Numbered from the stretch's first letter, positions 18,366 to 26,619 are shown. The stretch: 64,000 bases of DNA from Clostridia bacterium (GCA_017465825.1 JAFTVI010000012.1:1-64000), one strand, 5' to 3'. Numbers and translations: made by a program. The notes: generated by a model not told the origin, from the sequence alone.

Positions 18366-19292
18366 ATGAAAACAACAGCAAAAAAGTTTCTGGCGGTACT
18401 TTTATCATTGGTAATGCTCTTTTCAGTAGCATCCGTTGCAGTGTTTGCAGAGGATTCGGCAACATCAACCGATTGCTATTATGAACAGGGCGAGTATTCA
18501 ATTCATTATTCAGTAGTTCCTGCCGAGGGTGAATATCAGGGCAGAATCCTCTTCATTCACGGTTTCCTCTATTCAGGCACAACCTGGAACGGCGTTGCAG
18601 AGATTATGAGCGCAGAGGGCTACGATTGCTATCTTGTTGACCTTCCCAACTACGGCTACAGCACAAGAGAGAACAAGAACACACAGCTTATCGAACGCGA
18701 GGAGCTTATGGTTGGTCTTATGGAGTCAGTAGCGCCCCTTAACGAGTGGATAGTTGCAGGTCATTCAATGGGTGGCGGAGTTGCTCTCAATATCGCTTGC
18801 GACAATCCCGAGCTGCAGGCTCTTATGCTCTATTGCCCCAGTGAAACCTATATGAACGGCAATTCTATGATGACAAGCCTTGCGACGTCCGATTTTATGG
18901 GCAAGATTATGGACAGCATTTTCAAAGCTGTTCTCAGCAGTGATTTAATCGTTAAGCTTGCTGTTTATATGACAACCGGCGACTGGGATTATGCAATGAA
19001 CTACGACGCACGCCTGCTTGCAGACCCTCTTATGATTGAGGGCACAGGCACAGGAATGCTCTATTCAAGCGTTAATGCAAGAAATACCGACCTTGATGCA
19101 ATCAGCAAGATTGAGATTCCCACACTTCTCGTATGGGCTGACGGTGATTCCGTTATCTCCGACGATATCAAGGCAAACATCAGCGGCGCTCTTGCTGATG
19201 CCGAAACTGCTACCGTTGAGGGCAGTCATATCGTGATTGAAACCAATGCTCAGGAGATTTCAGCTCTTACTCTTGAATTTCTTGAAAAATAA
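18366..19292 (+). CDS. Secreted alpha/beta hydrolase
   Basis: 308 residues beginning with a signal peptide (basic MKTTAKK, hydrophobic core, likely cleavage after AVFA near residue 28). The hydrolase fold is shown by the oxyanion region FIHGFLYSGTTW, the nucleophile elbow GHSMGGG (Ser near 133), a probable acid in WADGDSVIS near 258 and a His in EGSHIVIE near 282. Substrate unknown: lipase/esterase or another acyl hydrolase. It stands alone between aspS and rplM, and the exported location suggests scavenging or wall-related work. Confidence 0.85.
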   Translation: MKTTAKKFLAVLLSLVMLFSVASVAVFAEDSATSTDCYYEQGEYSIHYSVVPAEGEYQGRILFIHGFLYSGTTWNGVAEIMSAEGYDCYLVDLPNYGYSTRENKNTQLIEREELMVGLMESVAPLNEWIVAGHSMGGGVALNIACDNPELQALMLYCPSETYMNGNSMMTSLATSDFMGKIMDSIFKAVLSSDLIVKLAVYMTTGDWDYAMNYDARLLADPLMIEGTGTGMLYSSVNARNTDLDAISKIEIPTLLVWADGDSVISDDIKANISGALADAETATVEGSHIVIETNAQEISALTLEFLEK

Positions 19293-19378
19293 TAAGTGAG
19301 AAAATAACTTAAAAAACAGAGAAAAACAAAGAAAAACGGAGCATTTTAAATCTCTTTTAAAAAATTGCAAAAAAAGTG

Positions 19379-19407
19379 TTGACTTTAAAATACACTTGTG
19401 ATATCAT
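19379..19407 (+). promoter_or_regulatory. Sigma-A promoter of rplM-rpsI
   Basis: TTGACT (19379-19384), 17-bp spacer, TATCAT (19402-19407). Transcription would begin within or just before the hairpin at 19408-19439. Confidence 0.7.
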
Positions 19408-19443
19408 AATCAAGCGCACTGGGAATGGTGTGCTTGATTTTTG
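19408..19443 (+). promoter_or_regulatory. Short leader hairpin before rplM (L13-leader-like)
   Basis: AATCAAGCGCAC pairs with GTGTGCTTGATT (one G-T wobble), followed immediately by a T-rich run, about 40 nt upstream of the L13 start. A 5'-terminal hairpin upstream of rplM is the known arrangement of the L13 leader family in Gram-positive bacteria, thought to be an autoregulatory target of a product of the operon; assigning this copy to that family is inference from position and shape. Confidence 0.55.
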
Positions 19444-19479
19444 TTTATAATTTAGTAAAATATATTGGAGGTAAAAATT

Positions 19480-19908
19480 ATGTCAACTTATATGCCCAAA
19501 GTCGCAGACATCAAGCGCGACTGGTATGTTCTTGACGCAGCAGGCAAAACTCTCGGCGCAGTTGCTGCAGAGGCTGCTGTTCTTCTCAGAGGTAAGCATA
19601 AGCCCACTTTTGCATACCACGAGGATTGCGGTGACAACGTTATCGTTATCAATGCAGAGAAGATCGTTCTCACAGGCAAAAAGCTCGATCAGAAGATGTA
19701 CTATCATCACACAGGCTACATCGGCAATATGAAAGAGGTTAAGTACTCCACACTTATGAAGGAAAAGCCCTGTTTTGTTGTTGAGAAGGCTATCAAGGGT
19801 ATGCTTCCCGCTAACACACTCGGCAGAAAAGCATTCACAAGACTTCACGTTTACGCAGGCGCAGAGCACAAGCATCAGGCTCAGCAGCCCGTTGTAAGAG
19901 AATTTTAA
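19480..19908 (+). CDS. rplM: 50S ribosomal protein L13
   Basis: 142 residues, the normal L13 length, with [17 protein letters not shown] near 9-25, [17 protein letters not shown] near 36-52, and the C-terminal [13 protein letters not shown]...[16 protein letters not shown]. The ATG at 19480 follows TTGGAGGT; an in-frame TTG at 19465 is part of the ribosome-binding site and was rejected. Cotranscribed with rpsI 18 bp downstream. Confidence 0.98.
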   Translation: MSTYMPKVADIKRDWYVLDAAGKTLGAVAAEAAVLLRGKHKPTFAYHEDCGDNVIVINAEKIVLTGKKLDQKMYYHHTGYIGNMKEVKYSTLMKEKPCFVVEKAIKGMLPANTLGRKAFTRLHVYAGAEHKHQAQQPVVREF

Positions 19909-19926
19909 GAAAGGGAGGCAGTTTAA

Positions 19927-20322
19927 ATGTACGAAAGCAGTTATTACTACGGCACAGGTAGAAGAAAAAGTTCAGTAGCTCGTGTTCGTGTATACCCCGG
20001 CACAGGCAAAATCACAATCAACGACAGAGATATCGACGATTATTTCGGTCTTGAAACACTCAAGCTCATCGTTCGTCAGCCTCTTGCTCTTACTGGCACA
20101 GCAGAAAAGTTCGACATCGTATGCAGAGTATCAGGCGGCGGTGTAACAGGTCAGGCAGGCGCAATCCGTCACGGTCTTTCCAGAGCTCTTCTTCAGTTCA
20201 ACGAGGAGCTTCGTCCCGCTCTCAAGAAGGCAGGCTTCCTTACAAGAGACCCCAGAATGAAGGAAAGAAAGAAATACGGTCTCAAAGGCGCTCGTCGTGC
20301 TCCCCAGTTCTCAAAGAGATAA
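19927..20322 (+). CDS. rpsI: 30S ribosomal protein S9
   Basis: 131 residues with [23 protein letters not shown] near the N-terminus, [19 protein letters not shown] in the middle and the basic tail ending APQFSKR, which reaches into the ribosomal P site. AGGGAGGC precedes the ATG. Last gene of rplM-rpsI; a strong terminator follows. Confidence 0.98.
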   Translation: MYESSYYYGTGRRKSSVARVRVYPGTGKITINDRDIDDYFGLETLKLIVRQPLALTGTAEKFDIVCRVSGGGVTGQAGAIRHGLSRALLQFNEELRPALKKAGFLTRDPRMKERKKYGLKGARRAPQFSKR

Positions 20323-20349
20323 TCGGAACACAACAATATGCAGAATTTT

Positions 20350-20377
20350 CCCGCAAGTTTATGCTTGCGGGTTTTTT
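20350..20377 (+). terminator. Terminator of rplM-rpsI
   Basis: CCCGCAAG / CTTGCGGG stem with a 6-nt loop and six following T residues. Confidence 0.9.
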
Positions 20378-20484
20378 GTTGCAGTTAATATGCAGATTTT
20401 TGTGCTGAACTGTTTATTTTTTGATAATTTATGATATAGTGTATTTAAGCAATAAATAAGAATTCGACAAAGGATTGTGATTGT

Positions 20485-20703
20485 ATGAAATTAAAAAGTG
20501 TCCTTAGATTAGTTAGTCTGGTAATGTTAATTATTGCCATTGTGTTTTTATCATATGCGTTAACACACCCTGAGTTTGGAACGGTGTTTTACATTGGCAG
20601 TTTGGAAATTGGTCCTGCAATTTGGAGAACATTTTATCTTATATATGCCATTGTTATGGTTGTTTTGTTTGCAGCTTCTTTCTCTACGAAAGAAAAGAAG
20701 TAA
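20485..20703 (+). CDS. Small two-helix membrane protein, unknown
   Basis: 72 residues not recognised as a known family. A basic start (MKLKSVLR) leads into one hydrophobic segment (about 9-27), then a short extracytoplasmic stretch, and a second hydrophobic segment (about 46-65) followed by the charged end STKEKK. AAAGGA lies upstream of the ATG. It is 54 bp ahead of the sialidase-like lipoprotein and may share its transcript. Confidence 0.65.
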   Translation: MKLKSVLRLVSLVMLIIAIVFLSYALTHPEFGTVFYIGSLEIGPAIWRTFYLIYAIVMVVLFAASFSTKEKK

Positions 20704-20757
20704 GCAAATTCCCATCTGTCGAACTGATTAATCTTCTCCAAATGTGAGGTAATGATA

Positions 20758-21945
20758 ATGAAGAAAAAATCGTTTTATTTAGCAATTGCACTGCTTATGG
20801 TTTTTGTAACTGTTTTTACATCCTGCGGTAGTCTGAATAATAAATTACCCATTGAATTCGATATCGAAAGTGTAAACGATATATACGTTCCTGCTGACGA
20901 AAACAGCACTAATGTACAGGAGTATCCTACTATCATAAGGCTCTGCCACCAAAAGAATAATGAGGATAACGGCAGACTTCTCGCCGCATTTGAAAAGTGG
21001 GGAGATACATATCCTGTATACGAAAGCACAGATGATGCTGTCAGTTGGAATTATGTGTGTAATGTAAAAGATAATCTGAATGACGGCTATTGGAATGAAT
21101 GGATGCCGTTTCTGTATGAATTACCTGCAGATATAGGTGATTTTGAAAAAGGTACTGTAATACTTGCCGCTACATCCATATACGGGGAAGGTGTTACCGA
21201 CAGTACAATAACTCTGTATTCAAGCACCGATCTGGGCAGAACATTCAATGCGTTCTGCAATGTTGATAAGGCAGGCGGAACTGAATGGGGTGTGTGGGAG
21301 CCTTACCTTATATATGAGGAAGAAACAGGCAGACTTTTCTGTTTCTATTCCGATGACTCCGATCCGGAGCATTCACAGAAGCTCGTTTATAAATACACAA
21401 CTGATATGGTGAATTGGAGCGAAAAATTTGAATGTGTTGCCTGTTCGGATTCTTCTCTGCGCCCCGGAATGTCATCCGTTACAAAAATGGGCAACGGCGA
21501 ATATTTTATGGTTTATGAAATGGTGGGTATAGACGGAAATCCTGTTTACTGCAAAAAGACCACGTCGCTTGATGACTGGGGTGATGTGGCGAACTATGGT
21601 GATATCGTATCTGCCGACGGCAAAACCTTCGGTTCTTCTCCATATACGGCGTGGACACCTGCAGGCGGAGAATGCGGAACACTCGTTGTAGTCGGTAAGC
21701 ATCCCATTGAAGGGAGAAGCGATACGGGAACTGATATGTTTTTAAGCTTTGACTACGGAAATACATTCATTCCCATTGATAACCCCATACCGTACACATT
21801 GGATCCTTATGAAAGATGCTCATACAGTCCGTCACTATTCTTCTCACCTGACGGCACAACGCTTTATTATGTTAATAATCCTCCGTGCTATGACTCAACC
21901 TATAAAATAACAGTTGCAAAGATAAAAATATCAGAGAAACTTTGA
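20758..21945 (+). CDS. Sialidase-superfamily (BNR/Asp-box) lipoprotein
   Basis: 395 residues with a lipoprotein signal: basic MKKK, hydrophobic core and lipobox VFTSC, cleaving before Cys near residue 23. Asp-box-like motifs S-x-D-x-G-x-T-F recur (STDDAVSW, SSTDLGRTF, LSFDYGNTF), which points to a six-bladed propeller of the sialidase / glycosyl hydrolase type. The arrangement suggests a surface-anchored glycan-binding or glycan-cleaving protein; a sialic-acid substrate is not shown. Start at the second ATG (20758), 8 nt after GAGG; the ATG at 20752 is too close. Confidence 0.75.
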   Translation: MKKKSFYLAIALLMVFVTVFTSCGSLNNKLPIEFDIESVNDIYVPADENSTNVQEYPTIIRLCHQKNNEDNGRLLAAFEKWGDTYPVYESTDDAVSWNYVCNVKDNLNDGYWNEWMPFLYELPADIGDFEKGTVILAATSIYGEGVTDSTITLYSSTDLGRTFNAFCNVDKAGGTEWGVWEPYLIYEEETGRLFCFYSDDSDPEHSQKLVYKYTTDMVNWSEKFECVACSDSSLRPGMSSVTKMGNGEYFMVYEMVGIDGNPVYCKKTTSLDDWGDVANYGDIVSADGKTFGSSPYTAWTPAGGECGTLVVVGKHPIEGRSDTGTDMFLSFDYGNTFIPIDNPIPYTLDPYERCSYSPSLFFSPDGTTLYYVNNPPCYDSTYKITVAKIKISEKL

Positions 21946-21976
21946 CTGTAGTCAGAATGTTTTTTTGCAATTAACA

Positions 21977-22093
21977 TAAACAATAATTTAGCGAATTAAC
22001 AATGTACAATGTACAATGAAGGAAAGGGCGCTGCCCTTTAACCCGATTTTGTATTATTCAATAATTGTAAATTGTACATTAAAATATTGTTTA
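21977..22093. repeat. Dispersed stem-loop element, copy B
   Basis: Outer ends TAAACAATAATTTA (21977-21990) and TAAAATATTGTTTA (22080-22093) are inverted copies with one mismatch. Inside are tandem ACAATGT heptads on the left, their imperfect complement on the right, and the core hairpin AAAGGGC/GCCCTTT. It lies between convergent genes (lipoprotein and DUF378). Open frames through this region are repeat-derived and not genes. Confidence 0.82.
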
Positions 22094-22107
22094 CCTATAA
22101 AAGCAAT

Positions 22108-22142
22108 CTCCCGAATCAGTTTCGTCTGCTTCGGGAGTTTTA
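22108..22142 (-). terminator. Terminator of the DUF378 gene
   Basis: CTTCGGGAG pairs with CTCCCGAAT around a 14-nt loop; the minus-strand side continues ATTGCTTTTAT and the plus-strand side TTTTACTG, so it may serve both converging transcripts. Confidence 0.7.
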
Positions 22143-22149
22143 CTGTATA

Positions 22150-22371
22150 TCAGTTGTCGTCAGAGCTGTGTCTTACAAGCACTTCGTTCTCTCTGAATAA
22201 GAGGGAAATGCACCAGATACCTGCAAGGGCAATAACAGTATATATAATTCTGCTGATTATTGCGTCCTGTCCGCCGAATATCCAGGATACTATGTCAAAT
22301 TGGAAAAGACCGATAGAACCCCAGTTGACCGCGCCTATTACAACAAGAATCAATGCTATTCTGTCAAGCAT
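22150..22371 (-). CDS. DUF378 family membrane protein
   Basis: 73 residues with two transmembrane helices separated by a short loop. The N-terminal RIALILVVIGAVNWGSIGLFQFD is the signature of DUF378 (YuzA-like), a small membrane family of unknown function in Firmicutes. AAGGAG precedes the ATG. It is monocistronic, read towards the lipoprotein gene and separated from it by a repeat and a terminator. Confidence 0.88.
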   Translation of the reverse strand: MLDRIALILVVIGAVNWGSIGLFQFDIVSWIFGGQDAIISRIIYTVIALAGIWCISLLFRENEVLVRHSSDDN

Positions 22372-22486
22372 TATTTTTCAACTCCTTATTCAAGTTTCGT
22401 TGATAGTATTTGCTTCATACCTGTGTTTATTCCGTGTGAGAAAGGTGCAAAATTTTCAAAAATTTGTGCGTTAAATTATGAAAAAA

Positions 22487-23026
22487 TTATTCCTCTGTCT
22501 GTTTGCCTAAGAATGATGCCGCAACCTGTGCAAGCTTGATTTCGGACTGGGTGGGAGCTGTTCCGTTTTCGCCGAAAAGTATAACCACACAGCCTGATAC
22601 GTCGCCGCTGCCGATAATAGGGTAGGCGATAGCCGCATTGCGGTCAAGACCTTCAACGGGATAGAGCTCCTGATGCTCCGAGCCTGCAACATAGCTTGAG
22701 CGGTTTTCCATAATGGTTTCAAGCTCTTTTGTGATGTGACGGTCAATGGTGTCCTTCTTTGAAAGACCCATACAGGAGATAACGTGGTCACGGTCTGTAA
22801 TGATAACCGGCATATTGGTTGCTCTGTAAAGAACATCTGCATATTGAGATGTAAATTCCGAAATCTCACCCATAGGTGAGTATTTTTTAAATATAACCTC
22901 TCCGTCAGCGTCTGTGTATATCTCCAACGGGTCGCCTTCGCGGATACGCATAGTTCTGCGGATTTCTTTGGGGATAACGACTCTTCCGAGGTCGTCGATC
23001 CTCCTTACTATTCCTGTCGCTTTCAT
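22487..23026 (-). CDS. spoVT: Stage V sporulation protein T (AbrB-type regulator)
   Basis: DNA-binding regulator of late forespore gene expression. 179 residues: an AbrB swapped-hairpin domain at 1-50 (MKATGIVRRIDDLGRVVIPKEIRRT) and a GAF-like C-terminal domain with VIITDRDHVISCMG and AIAYPIIGSGDVSGCVVILFG. The start at 23026 is preceded by TTGGAG; upstream in-frame sequence to 23230 is AT-rich leader without family similarity. Its first 32 codons and leader are duplicated at 25522-25719. Its presence indicates a spore former. Confidence 0.93.
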   Translation of the reverse strand: MKATGIVRRIDDLGRVVIPKEIRRTMRIREGDPLEIYTDADGEVIFKKYSPMGEISEFTSQYADVLYRATNMPVIITDRDHVISCMGLSKKDTIDRHITKELETIMENRSSYVAGSEHQELYPVEGLDRNAAIAYPIIGSGDVSGCVVILFGENGTAPTQSEIKLAQVAASFLGKQTEE

Positions 23027-23128
23027 AAAATTCACTCCAAAAAAATAACATAAATTTTCGTTTGCAAGGGTATTGTTTGCATTTGCAGACATATTATGCA
23101 AAGCATAAAAATGTAAAAAATTGTTCAT
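22931..23128. repeat. 198-bp direct repeat, left copy (spoVT start and leader)
   Basis: Matches 25522-25719 base for base except for a handful of substitutions (for example CTTCCGAGGTC against CTGCCGAGATC, ATGCAAAG against ATGTAAAG). It covers the first 32 codons of spoVT and about 100 bp of upstream DNA. The two copies are in the same orientation and bracket the block 23129-25521. Confidence 0.93.
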
Positions 23129-23491
23129 CAGTTCGCATTTATACAGACTTGTGTATGAATGACCGCAAAAATTTATATGTAAAAATTTTTTTGAAATGTT
23201 GAATGAAAAACTAAGCGCAACCAAAAACATAAAAAGTTGAAAAACACCAAAATATATCTGTCCGGATGCAGAAAATATGATATAATGTAATTAAATTAAA
23301 ATAATTATATATAATTTAGTGTCTTGAGGTGAGAAAATAATAACAGCGGAGTGATATCACTTCGCTGTTAATTTAAACTACGTTACCTATAAAGTAAAAA
23401 AATTATATGTCACCCCGGACGCCCGCTACGCGTGCTCGCAGATGGACTAATCGAAAACGGTCGCCGATATACGGCGAAAGCTATTTTCTTG
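23129..23491. other. Intergenic stretch upstream of spoVT, no gene recognised
   Basis: AT-rich to about 23340, then a 30-nt near-perfect palindrome at 23341-23370 centred on GTGATATCAC, which could terminate transcripts from either side, and a GC-richer patch (about 23405-23480) containing the small hairpin TCGCCG/CGGCGA. No convincing reading frame, and base composition of the patch differs from its surroundings, which fits an insertion boundary. Confidence 0.5.
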
Positions 23492-23911
23492 TCAGTCACA
23501 AATATATAAATCAATGTCAATTTCTGTTCTTGTTGCAGTACAAAAATCCATAACTTTCAATGAGGGAGCTAAGCAAGGATTATCATTATATGAACTTAAA
23601 AAAGGTACAACTCTAAGACAAAAATTAACATCGTTTTCTTTTCGTATTTGATTTAACAAGTCTATTTTGTCGAGTAACGGAGCAATAGTCTCTTCCATTT
23701 GTTCAGTTATAATAACATTGTAGACTTCGGACTTTCCAAAACACCAAGCAGAAAAATCATATTCTCTTCCATTTTTATTTTTATCCCCGATTTTCCAAGA
23801 CTTATATGGATGCAAACCTAATTTTTGAGAAATCTCATCAGGGTTAAAATTTCCGTTGATACTAAAATATGTATAGCATTCATTTTTTTCTTTCTTGAAT
23901 GATGAATCCAT
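23492..23911 (-). CDS. DUF4279 domain protein
   Basis: 139 residues. The pattern YTYFSINGNFNPDEISQKLGLHPYKSWKIGDK followed by a Trp/Cys-containing strand and a C-terminal FCLRVVPF segment matches the DUF4279 family as I recall it. The family has no settled function; members are scattered in accessory regions. GGCGGTG lies upstream of the ATG. It belongs to the block bracketed by the spoVT repeat and is transcribed with, or just behind, an unknown 87-residue gene. Confidence 0.72.
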   Translation of the reverse strand: MDSSFKKEKNECYTYFSINGNFNPDEISQKLGLHPYKSWKIGDKNKNGREYDFSAWCFGKSEVYNVIITEQMEETIAPLLDKIDLLNQIRKENDVNFCLRVVPFLSSYNDNPCLAPSLKVMDFCTATRTEIDIDLYICD

Positions 23912-23969
23912 ATATTCACCGCCTTTAATCTGTATTTTTTTATGTTGTTTGGGGATGAATTGGATAAAT

Positions 23970-24233
23970 TTATCTCTCTTTATATTTTTTGTTCCAGTTA
24001 TCTGAAAATTCTGTTAGGTCGATATTTGTTCTTGCCATAATTTCATAGAACCAGCACCGTTCAAGTATTATTATAACTTCCTTATTTTTAAATGCATATG
24101 GTTGTACAAGTGAATCATCAACATCGCGAAGTAATCTTGTTTTTTGAAATTGAGGATATTGTGTTTCGAAATCTTTGCAAATTTCAAAGAATATTTCTTC
24201 ATCATCTTCAGGATAAAGCCAAAATTCATTCAC
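23970..24233 (-). CDS. Unknown small acidic protein
   Basis: 87 residues, not recognised. Acidic N-terminal half (YPEDDEEIFFEICKDFE), a beta-strand-like KEVIIILERCWFYEI core, and a basic end. No signal peptide or membrane segment. It lies 58 bp upstream of the DUF4279 gene on the same strand. Small acidic proteins in such positions are sometimes immunity factors, but nothing here proves that. Confidence 0.6.
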   Translation of the reverse strand: MNEFWLYPEDDEEIFFEICKDFETQYPQFQKTRLLRDVDDSLVQPYAFKNKEVIIILERCWFYEIMARTNIDLTEFSDNWNKKYKER

Positions 24234-24287
24234 TTCTGTTTCACTTCATTATAATATTGTAACACCGAAATTTAAACCATAACAAAT

Positions 24288-24319
24288 AGAGCAAGAAAGA
24301 CCGCAAATCTTTCTGCTCT
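24288..24319 (-). terminator. Terminator of the HipA-like kinase gene
   Basis: AGAGCAGAAAGA / TCTTTCTTGCTCT-type stem (one bulge/mismatch) with a 7-nt loop, about 6 nt downstream of the stop codon on the minus strand, followed by ATTTGTTAT. Confidence 0.65.
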
Positions 24320-24324
24320 TAACT

Positions 24325-25368
24325 TTATCTGATTGATTTGTATCTGCTCATTACAAGGTCCGTTATGACTTGAGATTTTACTTTCATATTTATCTTTTCA
24401 AGAACATTGCGGACTGTATCCTCTGTGAGAGTCGGAATATATTGCTTATATTTAGGATATTCGTTCATCAGCTCATTGAAAAGAGTGATAAGCAAATCCT
24501 TAGATTTCGGCTTTGAGGGATAACCACGGGCGATAAGTGCCATGTTGTTATCATAGTTGGGGGCAAGCCCGATAATTTTACCGGTTTCAACATTTCTCAA
24601 TAGACCGAAATTGTTTGTGTGTCTGTCGGGATTTGCTGTGATTGTATCCATAAAAATGAGTCTGATATAATCAGGAATAGCATCAGGACAAATCTTTTTC
24701 AGGGATTCTACTACATCAATATAGTCTTCATTGTCACCCATAAAAGTCGATGCAGGCTCAAAGTTTACAGTTGCACCGTCTGTAAAATCAAGTGATTTGA
24801 TGCAACCTTCGCCACGCTCGTAAACAGCCATGTTGAAACCAAGTTCAAGACCGAGTTTATATACAAACAATTCAGAGAACATCTCATTGTGTGTTGCTCT
24901 TTTGAACATCCACCATTTTCCGCCACGAAGCTTCCAGCATTTTTCAAAGCTACCTACATTGGTAAGCTCGGGCGTTCTTGACTTCTTACTTGTTGCGGCT
25001 TTGTTGAAACTGTCGTAATTACCTTTCAAAGCAAGATTAGAGAAGTAGTCATCGGTAAATCTGACATCATCATAAGCCAGGTTAGAGCCGATAGGTCGTA
25101 TCCAGTAGTTATCTGTAATAGTTGCGGCATTGACATGGACAACAGTTGAAACGTCGTCTTTTTCTGCAAGTCGCAGAGCCTTTTTCAGCAGACGGGAGTT
25201 TGCACGATGACTGTCAATGGCACGGGTTTCAAGCCACTTGTCTGCATCGCTGATTCTCTTTAGAAACAAAGGCAATAAATCGTCATTGATTACTTCAAGA
25301 TTACCGTCTTGCCATACAGCAACAACAGTATTACCGCTTAATATTTCATAGTTCTTCTTATCAATCAT
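24325..25368 (-). CDS. HipA-like serine/threonine kinase, orphan
   Basis: 347 residues. The kinase core is recognisable by the catalytic loop MDTITANPDRHTNNFGLL near 240-257 (D-x-x-x-x-N-x-D-R-H-x-x-N, as in HipA/CtkA kinases) and by the metal-binding LAPNYDNNMALI near 271-282. The FKRATHNEMFSELFVYKLG stretch near 158-176 suits the ATP-binding lobe. HipA-type toxins usually come with a HipB antitoxin, but no HTH gene adjoins this one. AAAGGAGG precedes the ATG. The spoVT leader copy at 25522-25719 points towards this gene and may supply a promoter. Confidence 0.82.
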   Translation of the reverse strand: MIDKKNYEILSGNTVVAVWQDGNLEVINDDLLPLFLKRISDADKWLETRAIDSHRANSRLLKKALRLAEKDDVSTVVHVNAATITDNYWIRPIGSNLAYDDVRFTDDYFSNLALKGNYDSFNKAATSKKSRTPELTNVGSFEKCWKLRGGKWWMFKRATHNEMFSELFVYKLGLELGFNMAVYERGEGCIKSLDFTDGATVNFEPASTFMGDNEDYIDVVESLKKICPDAIPDYIRLIFMDTITANPDRHTNNFGLLRNVETGKIIGLAPNYDNNMALIARGYPSKPKSKDLLITLFNELMNEYPKYKQYIPTLTEDTVRNVLEKINMKVKSQVITDLVMSRYKSIR

Positions 25369-25503
25369 CTTTCCCGCCTCCTTTAAGTAGTAATTTTATA
25401 TTATTTTACTACAAATACAGAAAAAAAGCAATGTTTTATTTTATTGCTATTCCTGCTCTGTCTGCGAGTTGAATGAATGCTATCCAGAATCTGTCTGACT
25501 GTG

Positions 25504-25617
25504 TCAATGATATATGTAACGGTCGTCCTCGCGGATACGCATAGTTCTGCGGATTTCTTTGGGGATAACGACTCTGCCGAGATCGTCGATCCTCCTTACT
25601 ATTCCTGTCGCTTTCAT
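25504..25617 (-). pseudogene. Truncated spoVT copy
   Basis: The leader and first 32 codons of spoVT are repeated with an intact ribosome-binding site (TTGGAG) and ATG, then the frame leaves the homology and stops after five unrelated residues. The 37-residue product would contain only part of the AbrB fold and is unlikely to work. The rest of spoVT is missing. It lies between the HipA-like gene and the DUF454 gene. Confidence 0.88.
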
Positions 25618-25719
25618 AAAATTCACTCCAAAAAAATAACATAAATTTTCGTTTGCAAGGGTATTGTTTGCATTTGCAGACATATTATGTAAAGCATAAA
25701 AATGTAAAAAATTGTTCAT
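25522..25719. repeat. 198-bp direct repeat, right copy (spoVT start and leader)
   Basis: Same length and orientation as 22931-23128, with only a few substitutions. Together with the left copy it brackets the DUF4279 / unknown / HipA-like block. The remaining bases 25720-25864 hold nothing recognisable except AT-rich sequence and a small GACGGTG-containing hairpin near 25810-25835 (ACCGCCTC/GAGACGGTGT) that may terminate the DUF454 operon. Confidence 0.93.
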
Positions 25720-25864
25720 ATGATATTAATTTGTTTATTAATGAAAAGCAAAAGTAAAAATGTGTTTGTAAATATTTACTTTTTTTGTATATGCTTGATG
25801 AAACAGCAAAGCACCGCCTCGGTTGAGACGGTGTTTATTGTGAAAGTCTGTATTAAAAAAACGG

Positions 25865-26284
25865 TTATTCTGCAATTGTTTCGGCACAGTTTTTTTGTTC
25901 GGTCTCTTTTTTCAGATTTTTTACGCCAAAAGTGAAATATAAAATATGGAACAGCCATACACCGCCGAGAATAGCACAGGGAATGTAAAGGTCTTTTCTG
26001 AACATCATAAAGAATCCGAATGCCATAAGAAGTGTGACCGTTATCATTATTTTAATTTTTGTTTTTTTGGTCATTCCTTGACCTTTTACGTAACTTTCAA
26101 GATTGTTTTTGTAAAGTTTTGTGTTTATAAACCAAGTATGAAGCTTTTCGGAGCTTTTACCGAAACAGAATGCCGCCAGCAGAAGAAACGGAAATGCGGG
26201 CAGCATAGGAAGTACAGCCCCCACAGCTCCGATTCCCAAGCCAATGCAACCTAAAACTATATAAAATGCCTTTTTTATTTTCAT
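25865..26284 (-). CDS. DUF454 (YbaN-like) inner membrane protein
   Basis: 139 residues with three or four hydrophobic segments. The N-terminal half, AFYIVLGCIGLGIGAVGAVLPMLPAFPFLLLAAFCFGKSS, is characteristic of DUF454/YbaN. Function unknown. It is the last gene of the NEAT operon and overlaps the preceding gene by 4 nt, so it is translated with it. Its consistent pairing with an iron-type operon here suggests a role in that transport process, as inference. Confidence 0.85.
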   Translation of the reverse strand: MKIKKAFYIVLGCIGLGIGAVGAVLPMLPAFPFLLLAAFCFGKSSEKLHTWFINTKLYKNNLESYVKGQGMTKKTKIKIMITVTLLMAFGFFMMFRKDLYIPCAILGGVWLFHILYFTFGVKNLKKETEQKNCAETIAE

Positions 26285-26619
26285 TTTTCTGCCTCCAGAC
26301 GTTTCTTTTCTTTTTTTGTTTCAATAAGATGTCTTACTGCTGTAACAGGGTGATAAAATATCATTCTCGGACCTGAAAATCGCATAACTTCTCTGATTTT
26401 TTCTCTCATATCTGCTTTGTAGCAATGAACCTTGCAGTTTGAGCAGAATGTTTTTGTTTCCATAAACGGACATTTGTCGGAACGTATTTTTGCATATTCA
26501 TTAAGAGCATTACATTCATCGCAAAGTGCGTTTTTCGTTTTGTGATTTTTCTTACAATAAAGAGAAATCATAAGCTCAACAGTTTGTTTTTCCTTCTCTC
26601 TTTTACTGAGTGTATCCAT
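26281..26619 (-). CDS. YgbA-like, nitrous oxide-stimulated promoter family protein
   Basis: 112 residues, rich in cysteine: CDECN near 33-37, then KCPFME, FCSNCKVHCY near 58-67, followed by MREKIREVMRFSGPRMIFYHPVTAVRHL. This matches the YgbA family named for the nitrous oxide-stimulated promoter; the cysteine pattern suggests metal or Fe-S binding. It overlaps the ABC gene by one base (stop/start) and DUF454 by 4 nt. In an iron-controlled operon it could help repair or protect iron centres; that is inference. Confidence 0.82.
   Translation of the reverse strand: MDTLSKREKEKQTVELMISLYCKKNHKTKNALCDECNALNEYAKIRSDKCPFMETKTFCSNCKVHCYKADMREKIREVMRFSGPRMIFYHPVTAVRHLIETKKEKKRLEAEK

Noticed and set aside
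22016..22474. 152-residue plus-strand open frame
   Set aside because: Runs through repeat copy B and antisense to the DUF378 gene; composition is not protein-like.
23027..23230. 68-residue N-terminal extension of SpoVT
   Set aside because: AT-rich leader without similarity to the family; GGAG and ATG at 23026 give the standard SpoVT start.
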